Assembly (NCBI GenBank): GCA_022844585.1
Contig: JALHLM010000007.1
Span: forward strand, 1 to 31,529
From: Pirellulales bacterium
GTDB lineage: Bacteria; Planctomycetota; Planctomycetia; Pirellulales; JALHLM01
Direction of reading: 5' to 3'
Length of the DNA: 31,529 bases
Below the pieces are notes generated by a model that ran no database searches, was not told the DNA's origin, and saw nothing but the letters and a program-made list of their open reading frames with translations. Position numbers and translations under genes: made by a program. How positions within the stretch are numbered: position 1 is the stretch's first letter; each line of letters begins with the position of its first letter. Positions 1-8,826 of this stretch are shown in pieces.

Positions 1-2727
1 GACCTTCCAGAGTTCATGTCCACGATTGCCGTCGTCGGCGGAGAAGTACAGGACATTGCCGACGGCGGTGAGATAATCTGGCTCAGAGCTATTTGGGCCT
101 GGGTTCAGGTCCGCCACCATTACGGTGCCGGCTTCCGTACCGTCGCTCATCCAAAGTTCGTATTCGCTATCGCCGTCGTCGGCCACGAAGAACGCGGTTT
201 CGTTCACCACGATCAGGGTCTCGCCGTAGTAATTGCCGGGATGCGTGTACGGCGGCAACATCTTGATGGGCACGGTCCCTTCGGGCGTGCCATCGCTTTT
301 CCAAAGCGCTTCTTCGTCCTCGTCGCCGACGTTGGCGATGAAGAACAGCGTTCCGCCGACGTTGGTCAGGAATGCGCCGTAGCCGGAGTAGTTGACCTCG
401 ATTTCCTTGACCAGCACGGTGCCGTCCTCCGTGCCGTCGGTCTTCCAGAGGTCAAACACGCTGGCTTCGCCGCCGTCGGCGATGAAAAAGAGCGTGCCGT
501 CGACATCGATCAGGTTGTACGGCTCGGAACCGTAGCGCCCAGGGAAAATGTCTTTGACAGGCTTCGTGCCTGCGAGCGTACCGTCGCTCATCCAAAGTTC
601 TTCGCCGTTTTCTTCGTCGTAGGCGCTGAAGTACAACTTGCCCCCTGCGGCCGTCAAGTACCTCGGGTAGGAGCCGCCCTCGCCGGGCACGATGTCTTTC
701 ACACGAATCGTTCCAGCCGTGGTGCCGTTGCTCATCCACACTTCGCGGCCGGCCACCTCCGTTTCGGCGGTGAAATACAGCAGATTCCCCACCGCGGTCA
801 GGTCGTAGGGATACGAGTCGTAGCTCCCCGGCGCGATGTTCCTCACGCGGACGGTGCCCGCGGCCGTGCCGTCGCTCTTCCAGAGTTCGCGGCCGCTGAC
901 GCCGTCGTCGGCGGTAAAGAACAGCGTGTCGCCGACGGCCACCAGATCTTGCGGTTGTGAGCTGTAATCTCCTGGATGGATGTCTTTCACCAGCACCGTG
1001 CCAACTTCGGTGCCATCGGTTTTCCAAAGTTCGGTGCCGGTTTCAAAATCTCCCGACACGAAGTACAGCGTGCCGCCCACATTGGCGCGGTAGAAATACC
1101 CGTTGAAGTAATTGATGTACACATCCGTGAGACGCGTCGATCCAGCTGCCGTGCCGTCGGTCGTCCACAGCGCATCGCCGGTCCCGTCGTCGGCCACGAA
1201 GAACAGCGTACCGTTGACGTCCGTGAGGTAGCTAGGATACGAGTCGTGGGTGCCCGGTTGGATCGTTTTGATCGGCAGCGTGCCGTCGGTGGAGCCGTCG
1301 CTGGTCCAGATTTCCAGGCCGCCGCTGGCGCCTTGCTGCGTAAACAAGACCTTGCCGTCCAGGTTGACGAGCGGCGTCAAGGTCTCAATGCTCGACACGG
1401 GCTCAGTGCCCGCTGCGGTGCCGTCGCTCTTCCAGAGTTCACGTGCGCCGACGCCGTAGCCGCCCACATAGAACAGCGTGCCGTTGACGTTCACCAGCTT
1501 GTACGGCAACGAGCCTGGGCCGTAAAACTCGGAATCCACGACCTTGTTGGTTCCCTCCGGAGTGCCGTCCGTCCTCCAAAGATCGGCGCCGCCAGCGACG
1601 TCGGGGCTGGCAAAGTACAGCACATCGTTGACGACCAGGCTCTCGTAGAAAGTAGGAAAGTAGGACAGCGCCTCCGTGCCAGCTTCCGTGCCGTCGCTTC
1701 GAAACATTTTCGTCAGGCCAGTGTCATCCCAGGCCGCAAAGTAAAGGTCGCCCTGGAAGGAAGTGAGATTCGTGGGATAGGAGTCGTTGGGGAAGGTTTG
1801 AAGGTGGCCGATATAGCAGTTGCCCCAATAGTCCCAACCATCACACACGTACCCTTCGTGGGTTCCAGGTGCAAGGTCTTTGACGAGGTATGTGCCGGCC
1901 TCGGTACCGTTGCTCGTCCACAGTTCTCGACCAGCAGCCGTCGCGCCGACGAAGAACAATTTGCCGTCGACATTGGTCAACTTGTTGGCAGTCAGGTTGG
2001 CCACGACCGGCGCGGTGCCTTCAGCCGTGCCGTCCGATTTCCAGAGAGAGTTTTGCGCTGTGAAATACAGCGTTCCGTCGACATCCGTCAATTCCTGTGG
2101 GTAGCTGGGGTCCATCGTCTCATGCTGGTCACCCACCGGCAACGTTCCGGCTTCTGTGCCGTCACTCTTCCACAAAGTCCTGCCGCCGAACTCTCCAGTT
2201 GCCGAGAAAAAGAGCGATCCATTTACGCTCGTCAGGTTCGTGGGATGCGAGCCGCTGCCGAAAGGCAGAATGTCTTTGACTTGCCGAGTCCCCTCAGGCG
2301 TACCATCGCTGGTCCAAAGTTCGACGTCGCCATAGCCGCTGTCGGCGGTGAAGAACAAGGCTCCGCCGACGTCGGTCAGTTTAGAAGGCGAGGAGCCGTC
2401 GCCGCCAGGTCGAATATCCTTGACCAACCTGGTTCCTTCTGCGGTGCCGTCAGTGCGCCAAAGCTCGCGGCCATGTTCAAGGCTCTCGGCCACGAAATAG
2501 CCGGCGCCGCCGATCGCCATCACCTCTCCCGGTCCGCCAATCACCGGCTGCGTGTTGATGTCGGCGACCAATTCCGGCGTCACCGCGAGCAGCTTGCGCG
2601 TTTCGAGCGTTTCGAAGCACAATCGCGTTCGCAGTTTCGCCAGTCGTCCGCGTTGACCAGCTTGGCGTTGGGAATTGATTCGCGGGAAGCCGGAGTTACG
2701 CACGTCGAACAAATCACTGAACCGCAT
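1..2727 (-). CDS. ELWxxDGTxxGT repeat surface/secreted protein (C-terminus beyond window)
   Basis: The reading frame stays open from the ATG at 2727 to base 1: 909 codons with no stop, so the C-terminus is missing. Residues 38-48 read FETLETRKLLA, the N-terminal export signal typical of large planctomycete extracellular proteins. From residue 88 on, a unit of roughly 50 residues repeats with the core E-L-W-x-S/T-D-G-T-x-x-G-T, followed by VKDI-like, SxPxxLT and GTLFFxADD segments. I count 17 full cores and an 18th cut by the window edge. This matches the ELWxxDGTxxGT repeat family, thought to form beta-propeller-like or beta-rich extracellular structures; the substrate or partner is unknown. 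The start is supported by AAGGAA six bases upstream. Apart from one Cys in the signal, the only cysteines are a pair in an insertion between repeats 5 and 6. A surface or secreted location is inferred. Confidence 0.88.
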   Translation of the reverse strand, partial: MRFSDLFDVRNSGFPRINSQRQAGQRGRLAKLRTRLCFETLETRKLLAVTPELVADINTQPVIGGPGEVMAIGGAGYFVAESLEHGRELWRTDGTAEGTRLVKDIRPGGDGSSPSKLTDVGGALFFTADSGYGDVELWTSDGTPEGTRQVKDILPFGSGSHPTNLTSVNGSLFFSATGEFGGRTLWKSDGTEAGTLPVGDQHETMDPSYPQELTDVDGTLYFTAQNSLWKSDGTAEGTAPVVANLTANKLTNVDGKLFFVGATAAGRELWTSNGTEAGTYLVKDLAPGTHEGYVCDGWDYWGNCYIGHLQTFPNDSYPTNLTSFQGDLYFAAWDDTGLTKMFRSDGTEAGTEALSYFPTFYESLVVNDVLYFASPDVAGGADLWRTDGTPEGTNKVVDSEFYGPGSLPYKLVNVNGTLFYVGGYGVGARELWKSDGTAAGTEPVSSIETLTPLVNLDGKVLFTQQGASGGLEIWTSDGSTDGTLPIKTIQPGTHDSYPSYLTDVNGTLFFVADDGTGDALWTTDGTAAGSTRLTDVYINYFNGYFYRANVGGTLYFVSGDFETGTELWKTDGTEVGTVLVKDIHPGDYSSQPQDLVAVGDTLFFTADDGVSGRELWKSDGTAAGTVRVRNIAPGSYDSYPYDLTAVGNLLYFTAETEVAGREVWMSNGTTAGTIRVKDIVPGEGGSYPRYLTAAGGKLYFSAYDEENGEELWMSDGTLAGTKPVKDIFPGRYGSEPYNLIDVDGTLFFIADGGEASVFDLWKTDGTEDGTVLVKEIEVNYSGYGAFLTNVGGTLFFIANVGDEDEEALWKSDGTPEGTVPIKMLPPYTHPGNYYGETLIVVNETAFFVADDGDSEYELWMSDGTEAGTVMVADLNPGPNSSEPDYLTAVGNVLYFSADDGNRGHELWKV

Positions 2728-2733
2728 GGGAAG

Positions 2734-2739
2734 TTCCTT
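2734..2739 (-). promoter_or_regulatory. Ribosome binding site of the ELW-repeat gene
   Basis: The minus strand reads AAGGAA, then six bases, then ATG at 2727. It supports the chosen start, which places the export signal at residues 38-48. Confidence 0.6.
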
Positions 2740-2838
2740 GTAGCCCTGTGGGGCGAACGGCGATCAAATCCGAGTTTTTTTGCGTCGCCGGTGGAATCGC
2801 GTTGGCGACGTGGGACGAATTGAGTTTTGAAGGTAGTG

Positions 2839-4032
2839 TCAGCGCGCAACGAGCTTGCGACGGTTGGCGAACAACAGTCCAAGCGAGCCCAGCACGCCGA
2901 GCAGCACGCTGCTCGGCTCGGGCACCGGCGAAAGCCGCAGGACCTGGCCGCCGGTCGGGGCGTTGGTGTGATTGGAGACGTACAGCACGCCGTCGGGCCC
3001 GGCCAAGACGCTGCCGGGAAAGGCAAGGCCCGTGCTGGCGATCGTGGTGCGTTCGCCCGTGGCAGGATCGATCTTGATGAGTTGCCCGGTTCCTGGACCG
3101 GTCTGCGACGCCAGGCCGTTGGTCGTGAGTTGTAGCACGAACAAATTCCCGTCCTCGTCGAAAGTGAGATCAATGACGTTGGTGAAGCCGGTGAAGGCGA
3201 TCGACAGCTCTTCCGTCGACGGATCGAAGCGGTAGACGTTTGCGGCGCCCGGCGGAAACGGGAAGCCGGTCAACTGGCCGATGTAGTAGGCGTCGTCCGG
3301 CCCGACCGCGACCGCGGTGGGCACAGAAGAAAACGCCGGCGGCCCGAACGGCAAGGGATTCGGCCGCGCGGGCAACACCGCGAGGGTGCTGACCACGCCG
3401 GCCGCGGTGGCTTGCAGGAAATCGTTACTGCCAGCATCGGCGATGAGAAAATTGCCGGCGGCGTTTAGGGCGAACCCAAACGGGTTGCTGTCCACCGTGG
3501 TCCCGTCCGGGTTGGCCGCCAGTTCGTGGGCGGAAACGTCGGCCACCTGCGTCAACGTACCGGAGCCATCCAAGGCGATGTGAACGATCGTCCCCAGCGG
3601 CGCGCCAGCAGCGCCGAGATTGCTGTTGCGTAACGCCGGATTCGATCCCAGGCCGAAGAGTCCGTACGCCTCGCCGCTCCCGTCGAAAACGATGTCGGTA
3701 AGCCCATTGGCTTCGAGACCGGCCGCGGTGGCTACGCTCGGCAAATCGTTAAGAACACGCGATTGCACGCCATTCAAGAGTCGACTGAGGCCGCTCGTGG
3801 CGCCGAGAAAAGCTTCGTTGCCACTGCCCAGAATGATGCTCGGCCCATCGCCGCCACTACCGGCCTCGGCCACGTAAAGGGCGCCGTCCGGCCCGATCGC
3901 CAGGCCGCGCGGCGTGGCCAGGTTACTCATGACCTCTTCGATAAGATATTCGCCGGCTTCGAGCTTCCCGGCGTTGAACCCGGAAAGCACGACGCAGAGT
4001 ACGGCGAGGATGGACGGTTGCGTGATTTTCAT
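2839..4032 (-). CDS. ScyD/ScyE-like beta-propeller protein with PEP-CTERM anchor
   Basis: A 397-residue exported protein. A hydrophobic signal peptide covers about residues 1-26. The body carries NHL/SMP-30-like motifs such as TPRGLAIGPDGALYVAEAG and LAGPDGVLYVSNH, which are typical of the ScyD/ScyE family of six-bladed-propeller-like proteins. Residues 370-397 are a PEP-CTERM sorting signal: VPEP, a hydrophobic helix, then a basic end with NRRK. It would be processed by an exosortase/archaeosortase-type system, which is not encoded here. ScyD and ScyE are named from cyanobacterial scytonemin clusters, but family members are widespread and no scytonemin genes are seen here. It lies between the kinase (177 bp upstream) and the ELW-repeat gene (111 bp downstream), all on one strand. 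No Shine-Dalgarno is visible before the ATG, which is common in planctomycetes. Family call firm, biological role unknown. Confidence 0.85.
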   Translation of the reverse strand: MKITQPSILAVLCVVLSGFNAGKLEAGEYLIEEVMSNLATPRGLAIGPDGALYVAEAGSGGDGPSIILGSGNEAFLGATSGLSRLLNGVQSRVLNDLPSVATAAGLEANGLTDIVFDGSGEAYGLFGLGSNPALRNSNLGAAGAPLGTIVHIALDGSGTLTQVADVSAHELAANPDGTTVDSNPFGFALNAAGNFLIADAGSNDFLQATAAGVVSTLAVLPARPNPLPFGPPAFSSVPTAVAVGPDDAYYIGQLTGFPFPPGAANVYRFDPSTEELSIAFTGFTNVIDLTFDEDGNLFVLQLTTNGLASQTGPGTGQLIKIDPATGERTTIASTGLAFPGSVLAGPDGVLYVSNHTNAPTGGQVLRLSPVPEPSSVLLGVLGSLGLLFANRRKLVAR

Positions 4033-4209
4033 GTTGCGAGGAGCGAGGAGGTTTCGGGCGGCGGGCGCGAAGTCGCGGCCCGGCAGCGTCGAGTGGCGTG
4101 ACCGGGCGCTTGCGTTCTAATTGCGCTGGTCACACATAGCGAGACACAAAAACCGGTCAGCGCGAAAGAAAGACCCCGGTAGGGCGACTAATACCCCCCG
4201 GTAGCGCCG

Positions 4210-7200
4210 TCACTCAGAAGGGTTAGACGGCGATTCGCTTGGCGTGGCTTCGTGCTTCTGTCCGCGAATTAGTTCGCGGGCCTCCTGCACCAGCGCGGCG
4301 TACAACACGGGGTCGCCCCACTCCATCCAGTCCGGTTTTGTGAGGGTAACATCATCCCCGCCGGCTAAACGGGGATCGTTGCTGCGGCGGTCGGCCTCGT
4401 GGATCCATCGCTCCGCCGCAGCGAGGCAGCGTTCCGCGTCGGCGGTGTGCCCCAATCGAGAATGAGCCATTGCCAGAAAACACCAGTCCCACGCGCGCGG
4501 CACGTGGATGGTCGCCGCGGTTTCAAAACATCGAACGCACTCATCGTATTTGCCGACGCGGTAGAGCGCCGCGCCACGCGCCCAGGCGCCCCAATGCCAA
4601 AGCACGTCCGAAGCGTTCGCGTACTCCAAGAGCTGGGACATGTTATCCAGCGAGTCAGCGCTCAACACGCAGGACCGAAGGATTTCACCGGCCTTCCGCG
4701 GCTCGCTGGTCCCGTCGAATTGATCAACTATCGCGGCGCAGACGCGGCGATATGCGTCTCGGTCTCCGGCCGCGAAGTAAGCAGTGGCGACAAACCGCCA
4801 CATCGTGGGATCTTCGGGCTCGAGGGCGCTAGCTTGAGCGAATTCGGTCGCGGCCAGTCGCCAGTCCCGCCGACCGACGGCGCTATACCCGGCGCTGCGA
4901 TGGAACTCGAGTTGCACCTCGGGATCGTCGGGCAAAAGCTTTAACGCTTTGGCATATTCCACGTCGGCCGTGAAGTTTTTTCTCAAACTGGCGAAGGCCC
5001 GAGCGCGCATGACTTGCAGCCTAGGGTCCAGGGGCCGTTGCACGCCATGGATCAGTGCCCAAGCTTCCTGGCAAAAGAGATGAAATTCCAGCCAGTCCCA
5101 CCAGGCAATCGGCCATTCGGCTGACGCCCCCTGGTTATGAACCCAGTGGCGTCTCCAGTCCCCTCGGTCAGCATCGTAACGAATTTGTGTCCAGAGTTCT
5201 TGCGACTCAATCGCCTTGTCCAGCGTCTGCCTGGCCAAATCGATATGCCCGAGTCGGTGTTGGGCCATGGCCAGGATCGGCAGACTTAGCGCCCGACCCG
5301 ACCAATCCGGATCGCCCGTCAAAGACTCCGTTAGGGACTCCACCGCCAGTTGGAATTGCCCGTGGCGATACTGGGTGGCTCCGAGCACGTAAAGGCGATA
5401 CCACCCCCCGGGTTCGGCGATCTTCGCTTCACGCGCCATTTGAGCGAGTGGCCCGAAGTCCGCGGGCGGATTGCTCGACAACACGTACGTGCGTGTCAAT
5501 TCAGTGGCTAAATTGATATCCAGTGTACGGTGGAAGCGCTCATGCATTCTCTGGCGCGTGCGGTCGTAGCCGGGTTCATCGCCCAGATACAAGAGCAGCA
5601 AGGCCTGCCGATACCAGCGCATGGTCGAGTCCGGTTCTTGAATCGCCATCGCCTTGCCGAAGTCCGCGCTCGCCAGATCCCACAATCCCAAGCTCGCGTA
5701 GAGGTCCCCGCGAGCGACCCAGACCGACACGTGCTCACCATGCAATTCGATGGCCTTCGAGAACGCGTCGTGTGCGTCATCCCACCGTTCTTGGGTCGTG
5801 AACCAGTTGCCGCGGTCGAGCAAGGCGTTCGCGGCGGTGAGTCGTTCCAGGCCCTGTCGAATCTCGCCAGCGCGATCCTCGGCCAGTTTCTGCGCTCGTT
5901 CGAAGCGGTCCCGCTCCGCCTTGGTGCGGGCTTGCTCCGCGCGAATCAGATAGTTGCTCGTGGCCAGCGTGACAAATCCCAGCGTGAGCGCCAACAAAAC
6001 TCCCGCCGCCGCCAGCGAAGCGACTTTGTTCCGCGATACGAACTTGCGCACTCGATACCAGGTCGACGGCGGGCAGGCTTGCACAGGTTCGTCGTGCAGA
6101 TAGCGCTGCACGTCCAGAACCAGTCCCGCGGCCGTTTCGTAGCGCCGCCCTCGGTCCTTTTCCAGGCACTTCATCACGATCCAGTCGAGCTCGCTGCGAA
6201 ACGATGGCAACGGACGGCGAGCATCGGCGGAGCGTGCTTCGGCACTGGTTGACTTTTCACTCGGTCGCATCGCCAGTCGAGCGGAGGGGCGTGGCGGCTC
6301 CTCTTCGCGAATGATGCGACGTACTTCATCGATGCCGACGGTACGAAATCGTTCTCGATCGAACGGCGTGCGTCCCGTCAGCAACTCGTAGAGCAACACA
6401 CCGAGGCTGTAAATGTCCGAACGCGTGTCGACGTCCAACCCGCTCAGCTCCGCTTGCTCGGGACTCATGTAGAGCGGCGTTCCGACCACCTGTGCGAAAT
6501 GCGTGAATAACGTCCGTTCCGTGAGCGGGGAATCGATGGCCTTGGCGACTCCAAAGTCAATCACGATGGGCGTTGGCGTGCCATCCATCAACGTGACCAG
6601 GACGTTCGACGGCTTGAGATCGCGATGAATAATGCCCTTCAAATGGGCATGTTGCACCGCACGGCAGACTTGCGCGAAGAGCGTCAACCGCTCGTGCGGC
6701 GGCAATTGATTTGCGTCGCAGTAGTCCGTGATCGCCACGCCGCGAACGAGCTCCATCACGAAATACGGCCGTCCGGAATCCGTTTCGCCGGCATCGAGCA
6801 CCGTGGCGATATGCGGATGATCCATCATCGCGAGCGCTTGCCGCTCCGCCGCGAACCGGGCGACCACCTGCTTCGTATCCATGCCGGGCTTGAGGATCTT
6901 AAGCGCGACCTTTCGCCGCACCGGCTTCGATTGTTCCGCCATGAACACGACGCCGAACGCTCCCTCGCCGATCTGCTCCAGCAACTTGTAGGCGCCGATC
7001 TGCATGCCGGGGCGTTCGACCAGGCGTGGTCCGGCGCCCGGCTCGACGCGCTCCATCAGCGCAATCGTCGGGAATAATTCCAGGATCCGTCCTGCGAATT
7101 CCGGATGACGGCGCGCGTACTCATCGGGCGTTGGATGCTCGCCGTGACGCAAGCGCAGGGCGAAGTCGTCCGCCAGTTCCGCCAGTCGATCGGTGAATGT

Positions 7201-7215
7201 CGCGTCGTCGTTCAT
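4210..7215 (-). CDS. Receptor-type Ser/Thr protein kinase with TPR domain
   Basis: A 1001-residue Hanks-type kinase. Visible motifs are the glycine loop GEGAFG (83-88), the ATP-binding Lys106 in VALK, the catalytic loop HRDLKPSN (197-204, Asp199), the metal-binding DFG (220-222) and the SPE variant of the APE motif (251-253). All key residues are present, so it should be active. An N-terminal segment of about 70 residues precedes the kinase. One transmembrane helix lies at about residues 398-420, followed by a charged, coiled-coil-like stretch and a roughly 500-residue region of TPR-like repeats. By the usual topology the kinase is cytoplasmic and the TPR region lies across the membrane. The start codon overlaps the sigma factor stop as ATGA (7212-7215), implying translational coupling. 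ECF-kinase pairs are a planctomycete hallmark in which phosphorylation may control the sigma factor; the direction of control here is inferred. Confidence 0.93.
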   Translation of the reverse strand: MNDDATFTDRLAELADDFALRLRHGEHPTPDEYARRHPEFAGRILELFPTIALMERVEPGAGPRLVERPGMQIGAYKLLEQIGEGAFGVVFMAEQSKPVRRKVALKILKPGMDTKQVVARFAAERQALAMMDHPHIATVLDAGETDSGRPYFVMELVRGVAITDYCDANQLPPHERLTLFAQVCRAVQHAHLKGIIHRDLKPSNVLVTLMDGTPTPIVIDFGVAKAIDSPLTERTLFTHFAQVVGTPLYMSPEQAELSGLDVDTRSDIYSLGVLLYELLTGRTPFDRERFRTVGIDEVRRIIREEEPPRPSARLAMRPSEKSTSAEARSADARRPLPSFRSELDWIVMKCLEKDRGRRYETAAGLVLDVQRYLHDEPVQACPPSTWYRVRKFVSRNKVASLAAAGVLLALTLGFVTLATSNYLIRAEQARTKAERDRFERAQKLAEDRAGEIRQGLERLTAANALLDRGNWFTTQERWDDAHDAFSKAIELHGEHVSVWVARGDLYASLGLWDLASADFGKAMAIQEPDSTMRWYRQALLLLYLGDEPGYDRTRQRMHERFHRTLDINLATELTRTYVLSSNPPADFGPLAQMAREAKIAEPGGWYRLYVLGATQYRHGQFQLAVESLTESLTGDPDWSGRALSLPILAMAQHRLGHIDLARQTLDKAIESQELWTQIRYDADRGDWRRHWVHNQGASAEWPIAWWDWLEFHLFCQEAWALIHGVQRPLDPRLQVMRARAFASLRKNFTADVEYAKALKLLPDDPEVQLEFHRSAGYSAVGRRDWRLAATEFAQASALEPEDPTMWRFVATAYFAAGDRDAYRRVCAAIVDQFDGTSEPRKAGEILRSCVLSADSLDNMSQLLEYANASDVLWHWGAWARGAALYRVGKYDECVRCFETAATIHVPRAWDWCFLAMAHSRLGHTADAERCLAAAERWIHEADRRSNDPRLAGGDDVTLTKPDWMEWGDPVLYAALVQEARELIRGQKHEATPSESPSNPSE

Positions 7216-7850
7216 AGCGAAAACGCCGCGAGCCCGCCGGGCAATGTTTCCAGAATCCTTCTCAGGCGCTCGAGCGCCCTGAGATATCGCTTCGAGGCGG
7301 CGCGCTCCTCGATGCCGAGCACTTTGGCGGTCTCGCGGCTGGTGAGTTGTTCGAAGTGACGCAAGGCCAGCACTTCACGATCGATCGGGTCAAGCTGGTC
7401 CAGCGCCTCCTGCAGACGGCATTTGCTCTCGTCGCGCATGGCGGCCTCGCTGGCGCGAGTACCATAGCCGACGATCTGAGCCGCCAGCGCGGACGCCGTG
7501 TCGTCCGCGAGCTGGCGTTGATAGAGGGAGACCTCCCGGCCGGCATTGCGCATCTGCGTGCCCAAATGCACGCGATGCAATTCCAGCAACTTGTTGGCGG
7601 CGATCCCGCGCAACCACAAGTACAACGAAGAGTCGTCCGTCGACACAAAGGCCTGACGATGTTGGCAAGCCTCGAAAAAGACGTCCTGCACGACGTCGGC
7701 CGGATCGACGCGCCCACGAAGCCGGGCGTCCAAGCGAAAGGCGACAAGCCGGTGAAGCCGAACCTCCTGCTGGCGCAGCAATTCCCCCCACGTCGCCTGA
7801 TCGTCAGCGGCGCTGACCGCGTCGAATTCTGCCGGTCGTTCGTGCGGCAT
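7212..7850 (-). CDS. ECF-type RNA polymerase sigma factor
   Basis: A 212-residue sigma-70 family protein of the extracytoplasmic-function type. Region 2 carries VDPADVVQDVFFEA followed by the promoter-melting WLRGIAANKLLE segment. Region 4 is LDPIDREVLALRHFEQL plus a helix-turn-helix with TAKVLGIEERAASKR for -35 recognition. No anti-sigma factor gene is adjacent; instead the stop codon overlaps the kinase start by 4 bp. Coupling to a Ser/Thr kinase without a classical anti-sigma factor is a recognised planctomycete arrangement. The start at 7850 gives a normal ECF length. No ribosome binding site is evident, and an out-of-frame ATG lies seven bases upstream. Target promoters cannot be read from this window. 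Confidence 0.92.
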   Translation of the reverse strand: MPHERPAEFDAVSAADDQATWGELLRQQEVRLHRLVAFRLDARLRGRVDPADVVQDVFFEACQHRQAFVSTDDSSLYLWLRGIAANKLLELHRVHLGTQMRNAGREVSLYQRQLADDTASALAAQIVGYGTRASEAAMRDESKCRLQEALDQLDPIDREVLALRHFEQLTSRETAKVLGIEERAASKRYLRALERLRRILETLPGGLAAFSL

Positions 7851-7944
7851 ACTGCATGACTGCTGATCTTAATACCGTAATTGCGCTAGGGCGCGAAAGC
7901 GAGACAGCGCCATCCTGATTCTGTGCTACGCGTGGCACGACCGT

Positions 7945-8826
7945 CTACTCCTGAAGCGCGTCGACCAAGTCTTGGAATCCGTCGGGACTGCCCGGCAACC
8001 ATTTGCTGGTTCCTTCCAGCCGCATGATTTCCGCGGTTTCCGGATCCTTGGCGTCCATGTTTAACATCAACTCGGTAAAGCGCTTCGCGAGATCGCCATC
8101 AAACGAGGAAGCAGCGGTGAACACGCAATGGCTGAACTCGGGGGAAGTCCATAGTGCTTTGACGGGCGCTGCCTCTTGGCTGCTATTCTGAACATGTTTC
8201 CAAAGATCCTCGGTGACGATGCCGGCTTCCCCGCGCCCTTCCCGGAGCGCTGCCAAGACGTGCTCGGGGCTGGCACAGGGGTTCCCACGGAAATCGACTT
8301 CTTTGTCCAGTCGAATGAGCTCGACGCTGTCAAGCTTGAGGCCGCCCTTCGAAAGGTAGTGCAACGGCAAGACCGTCGCTTCGGCCGCCTCGGCGCTGCC
8401 GAGAATCAGTCGCTTGCCGACCAAGTCGCTAAGCGACTCGATGCCTGAATCCGCGCGAACCAGCAGCACCGATCGCACGGCGCGATCCACGTCCCGCATG
8501 ACCAGCGTTTGGCTGGCGCACTGGCGCTTGACGTGATACTGGGCATGCGCGAGCGGCGTGTTCCAGGCGATCTCCACTTCACCGCGGTCGAGCGCCGCGA
8601 CGAGCGCATCGTAGTTGGAATACAGCACAAAGTCGGCCGGGAAGTCACGGCGATTCAGGTAGCGCGTAAGATCTTGAAACACAACTACCGTGCTCGGCGA
8701 CGAAGCCACGGCGCCGATTCGTACGATCGGTGCTTCCGTTTTCCCAGTTTGCCCTTGGGAGTTCTGGACCGCCGCAAGGACGAAACACAGTGTCAGCAGT
8801 CCAAAGAGAAAGACGCGGCGATACAT
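7945..8826 (-). CDS. PhnD-like periplasmic substrate-binding protein
   Basis: A 293-residue protein from the start chosen at 8826, where MYRRVFLFGLLTLCFVLAAV forms a clean signal peptide ending near SQGQ. The frame is open further upstream to 9111, but that extension is low-complexity intergenic-repeat sequence and would bury the signal peptide. The mature part follows the PhnD/SsuA/transferrin-like type II binding fold: IRIGAV-type start, YSNYDALVAALDRGEVEIAW, the LVRADSGIESLSDLVGKRLILGS segment, and a late domain with SPEHVLAALREGRGEAGIV. Relatives bind phosphonates, phosphite or other small oxyanions for ABC import, and some serve as sensor domains. No permease or ATPase gene is adjacent, so transport of phosphonate should not be assumed. 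It is 94 bp upstream of the sigma factor on the same strand, so a sensing role in that module is possible. Confidence 0.82.
   Translation of the reverse strand: MYRRVFLFGLLTLCFVLAAVQNSQGQTGKTEAPIVRIGAVASSPSTVVVFQDLTRYLNRRDFPADFVLYSNYDALVAALDRGEVEIAWNTPLAHAQYHVKRQCASQTLVMRDVDRAVRSVLLVRADSGIESLSDLVGKRLILGSAEAAEATVLPLHYLSKGGLKLDSVELIRLDKEVDFRGNPCASPEHVLAALREGRGEAGIVTEDLWKHVQNSSQEAAPVKALWTSPEFSHCVFTAASSFDGDLAKRFTELMLNMDAKDPETAEIMRLEGTSKWLPGSPDGFQDLVDALQE

Noticed and set aside
1..2590. CRISPR array or DNA-level tandem repeat
   Set aside because: The periodicity is at the protein level, with divergent DNA and coding units of about 150 bp; there are no short identical repeats with unique spacers.
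16..2823. Two long plus-strand open frames (314 and 615 codons) opposite the ELW-repeat gene
   Set aside because: They are antisense shadows of a repetitive GC-rich gene. Their translations show only periodic Ala/Val/Arg patterns, while the minus strand encodes clean family repeats with an export signal and ribosome binding site.
2839..4032. Scytonemin biosynthesis gene
   Set aside because: The ScyD/ScyE resemblance is to a general propeller-like family; no other scytonemin genes occur here and the PEP-CTERM signal points to surface sorting.
5530..6252. 240-codon plus-strand open frame opposite the kinase
   Set aside because: It lies entirely over conserved kinase and TPR coding sequence and has no protein-like features.
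7945..8826. Phosphonate uptake operon
   Set aside because: Only a PhnD-like binding protein is present. No permease, ATPase or lyase gene lies nearby, so the pathway cannot be claimed.
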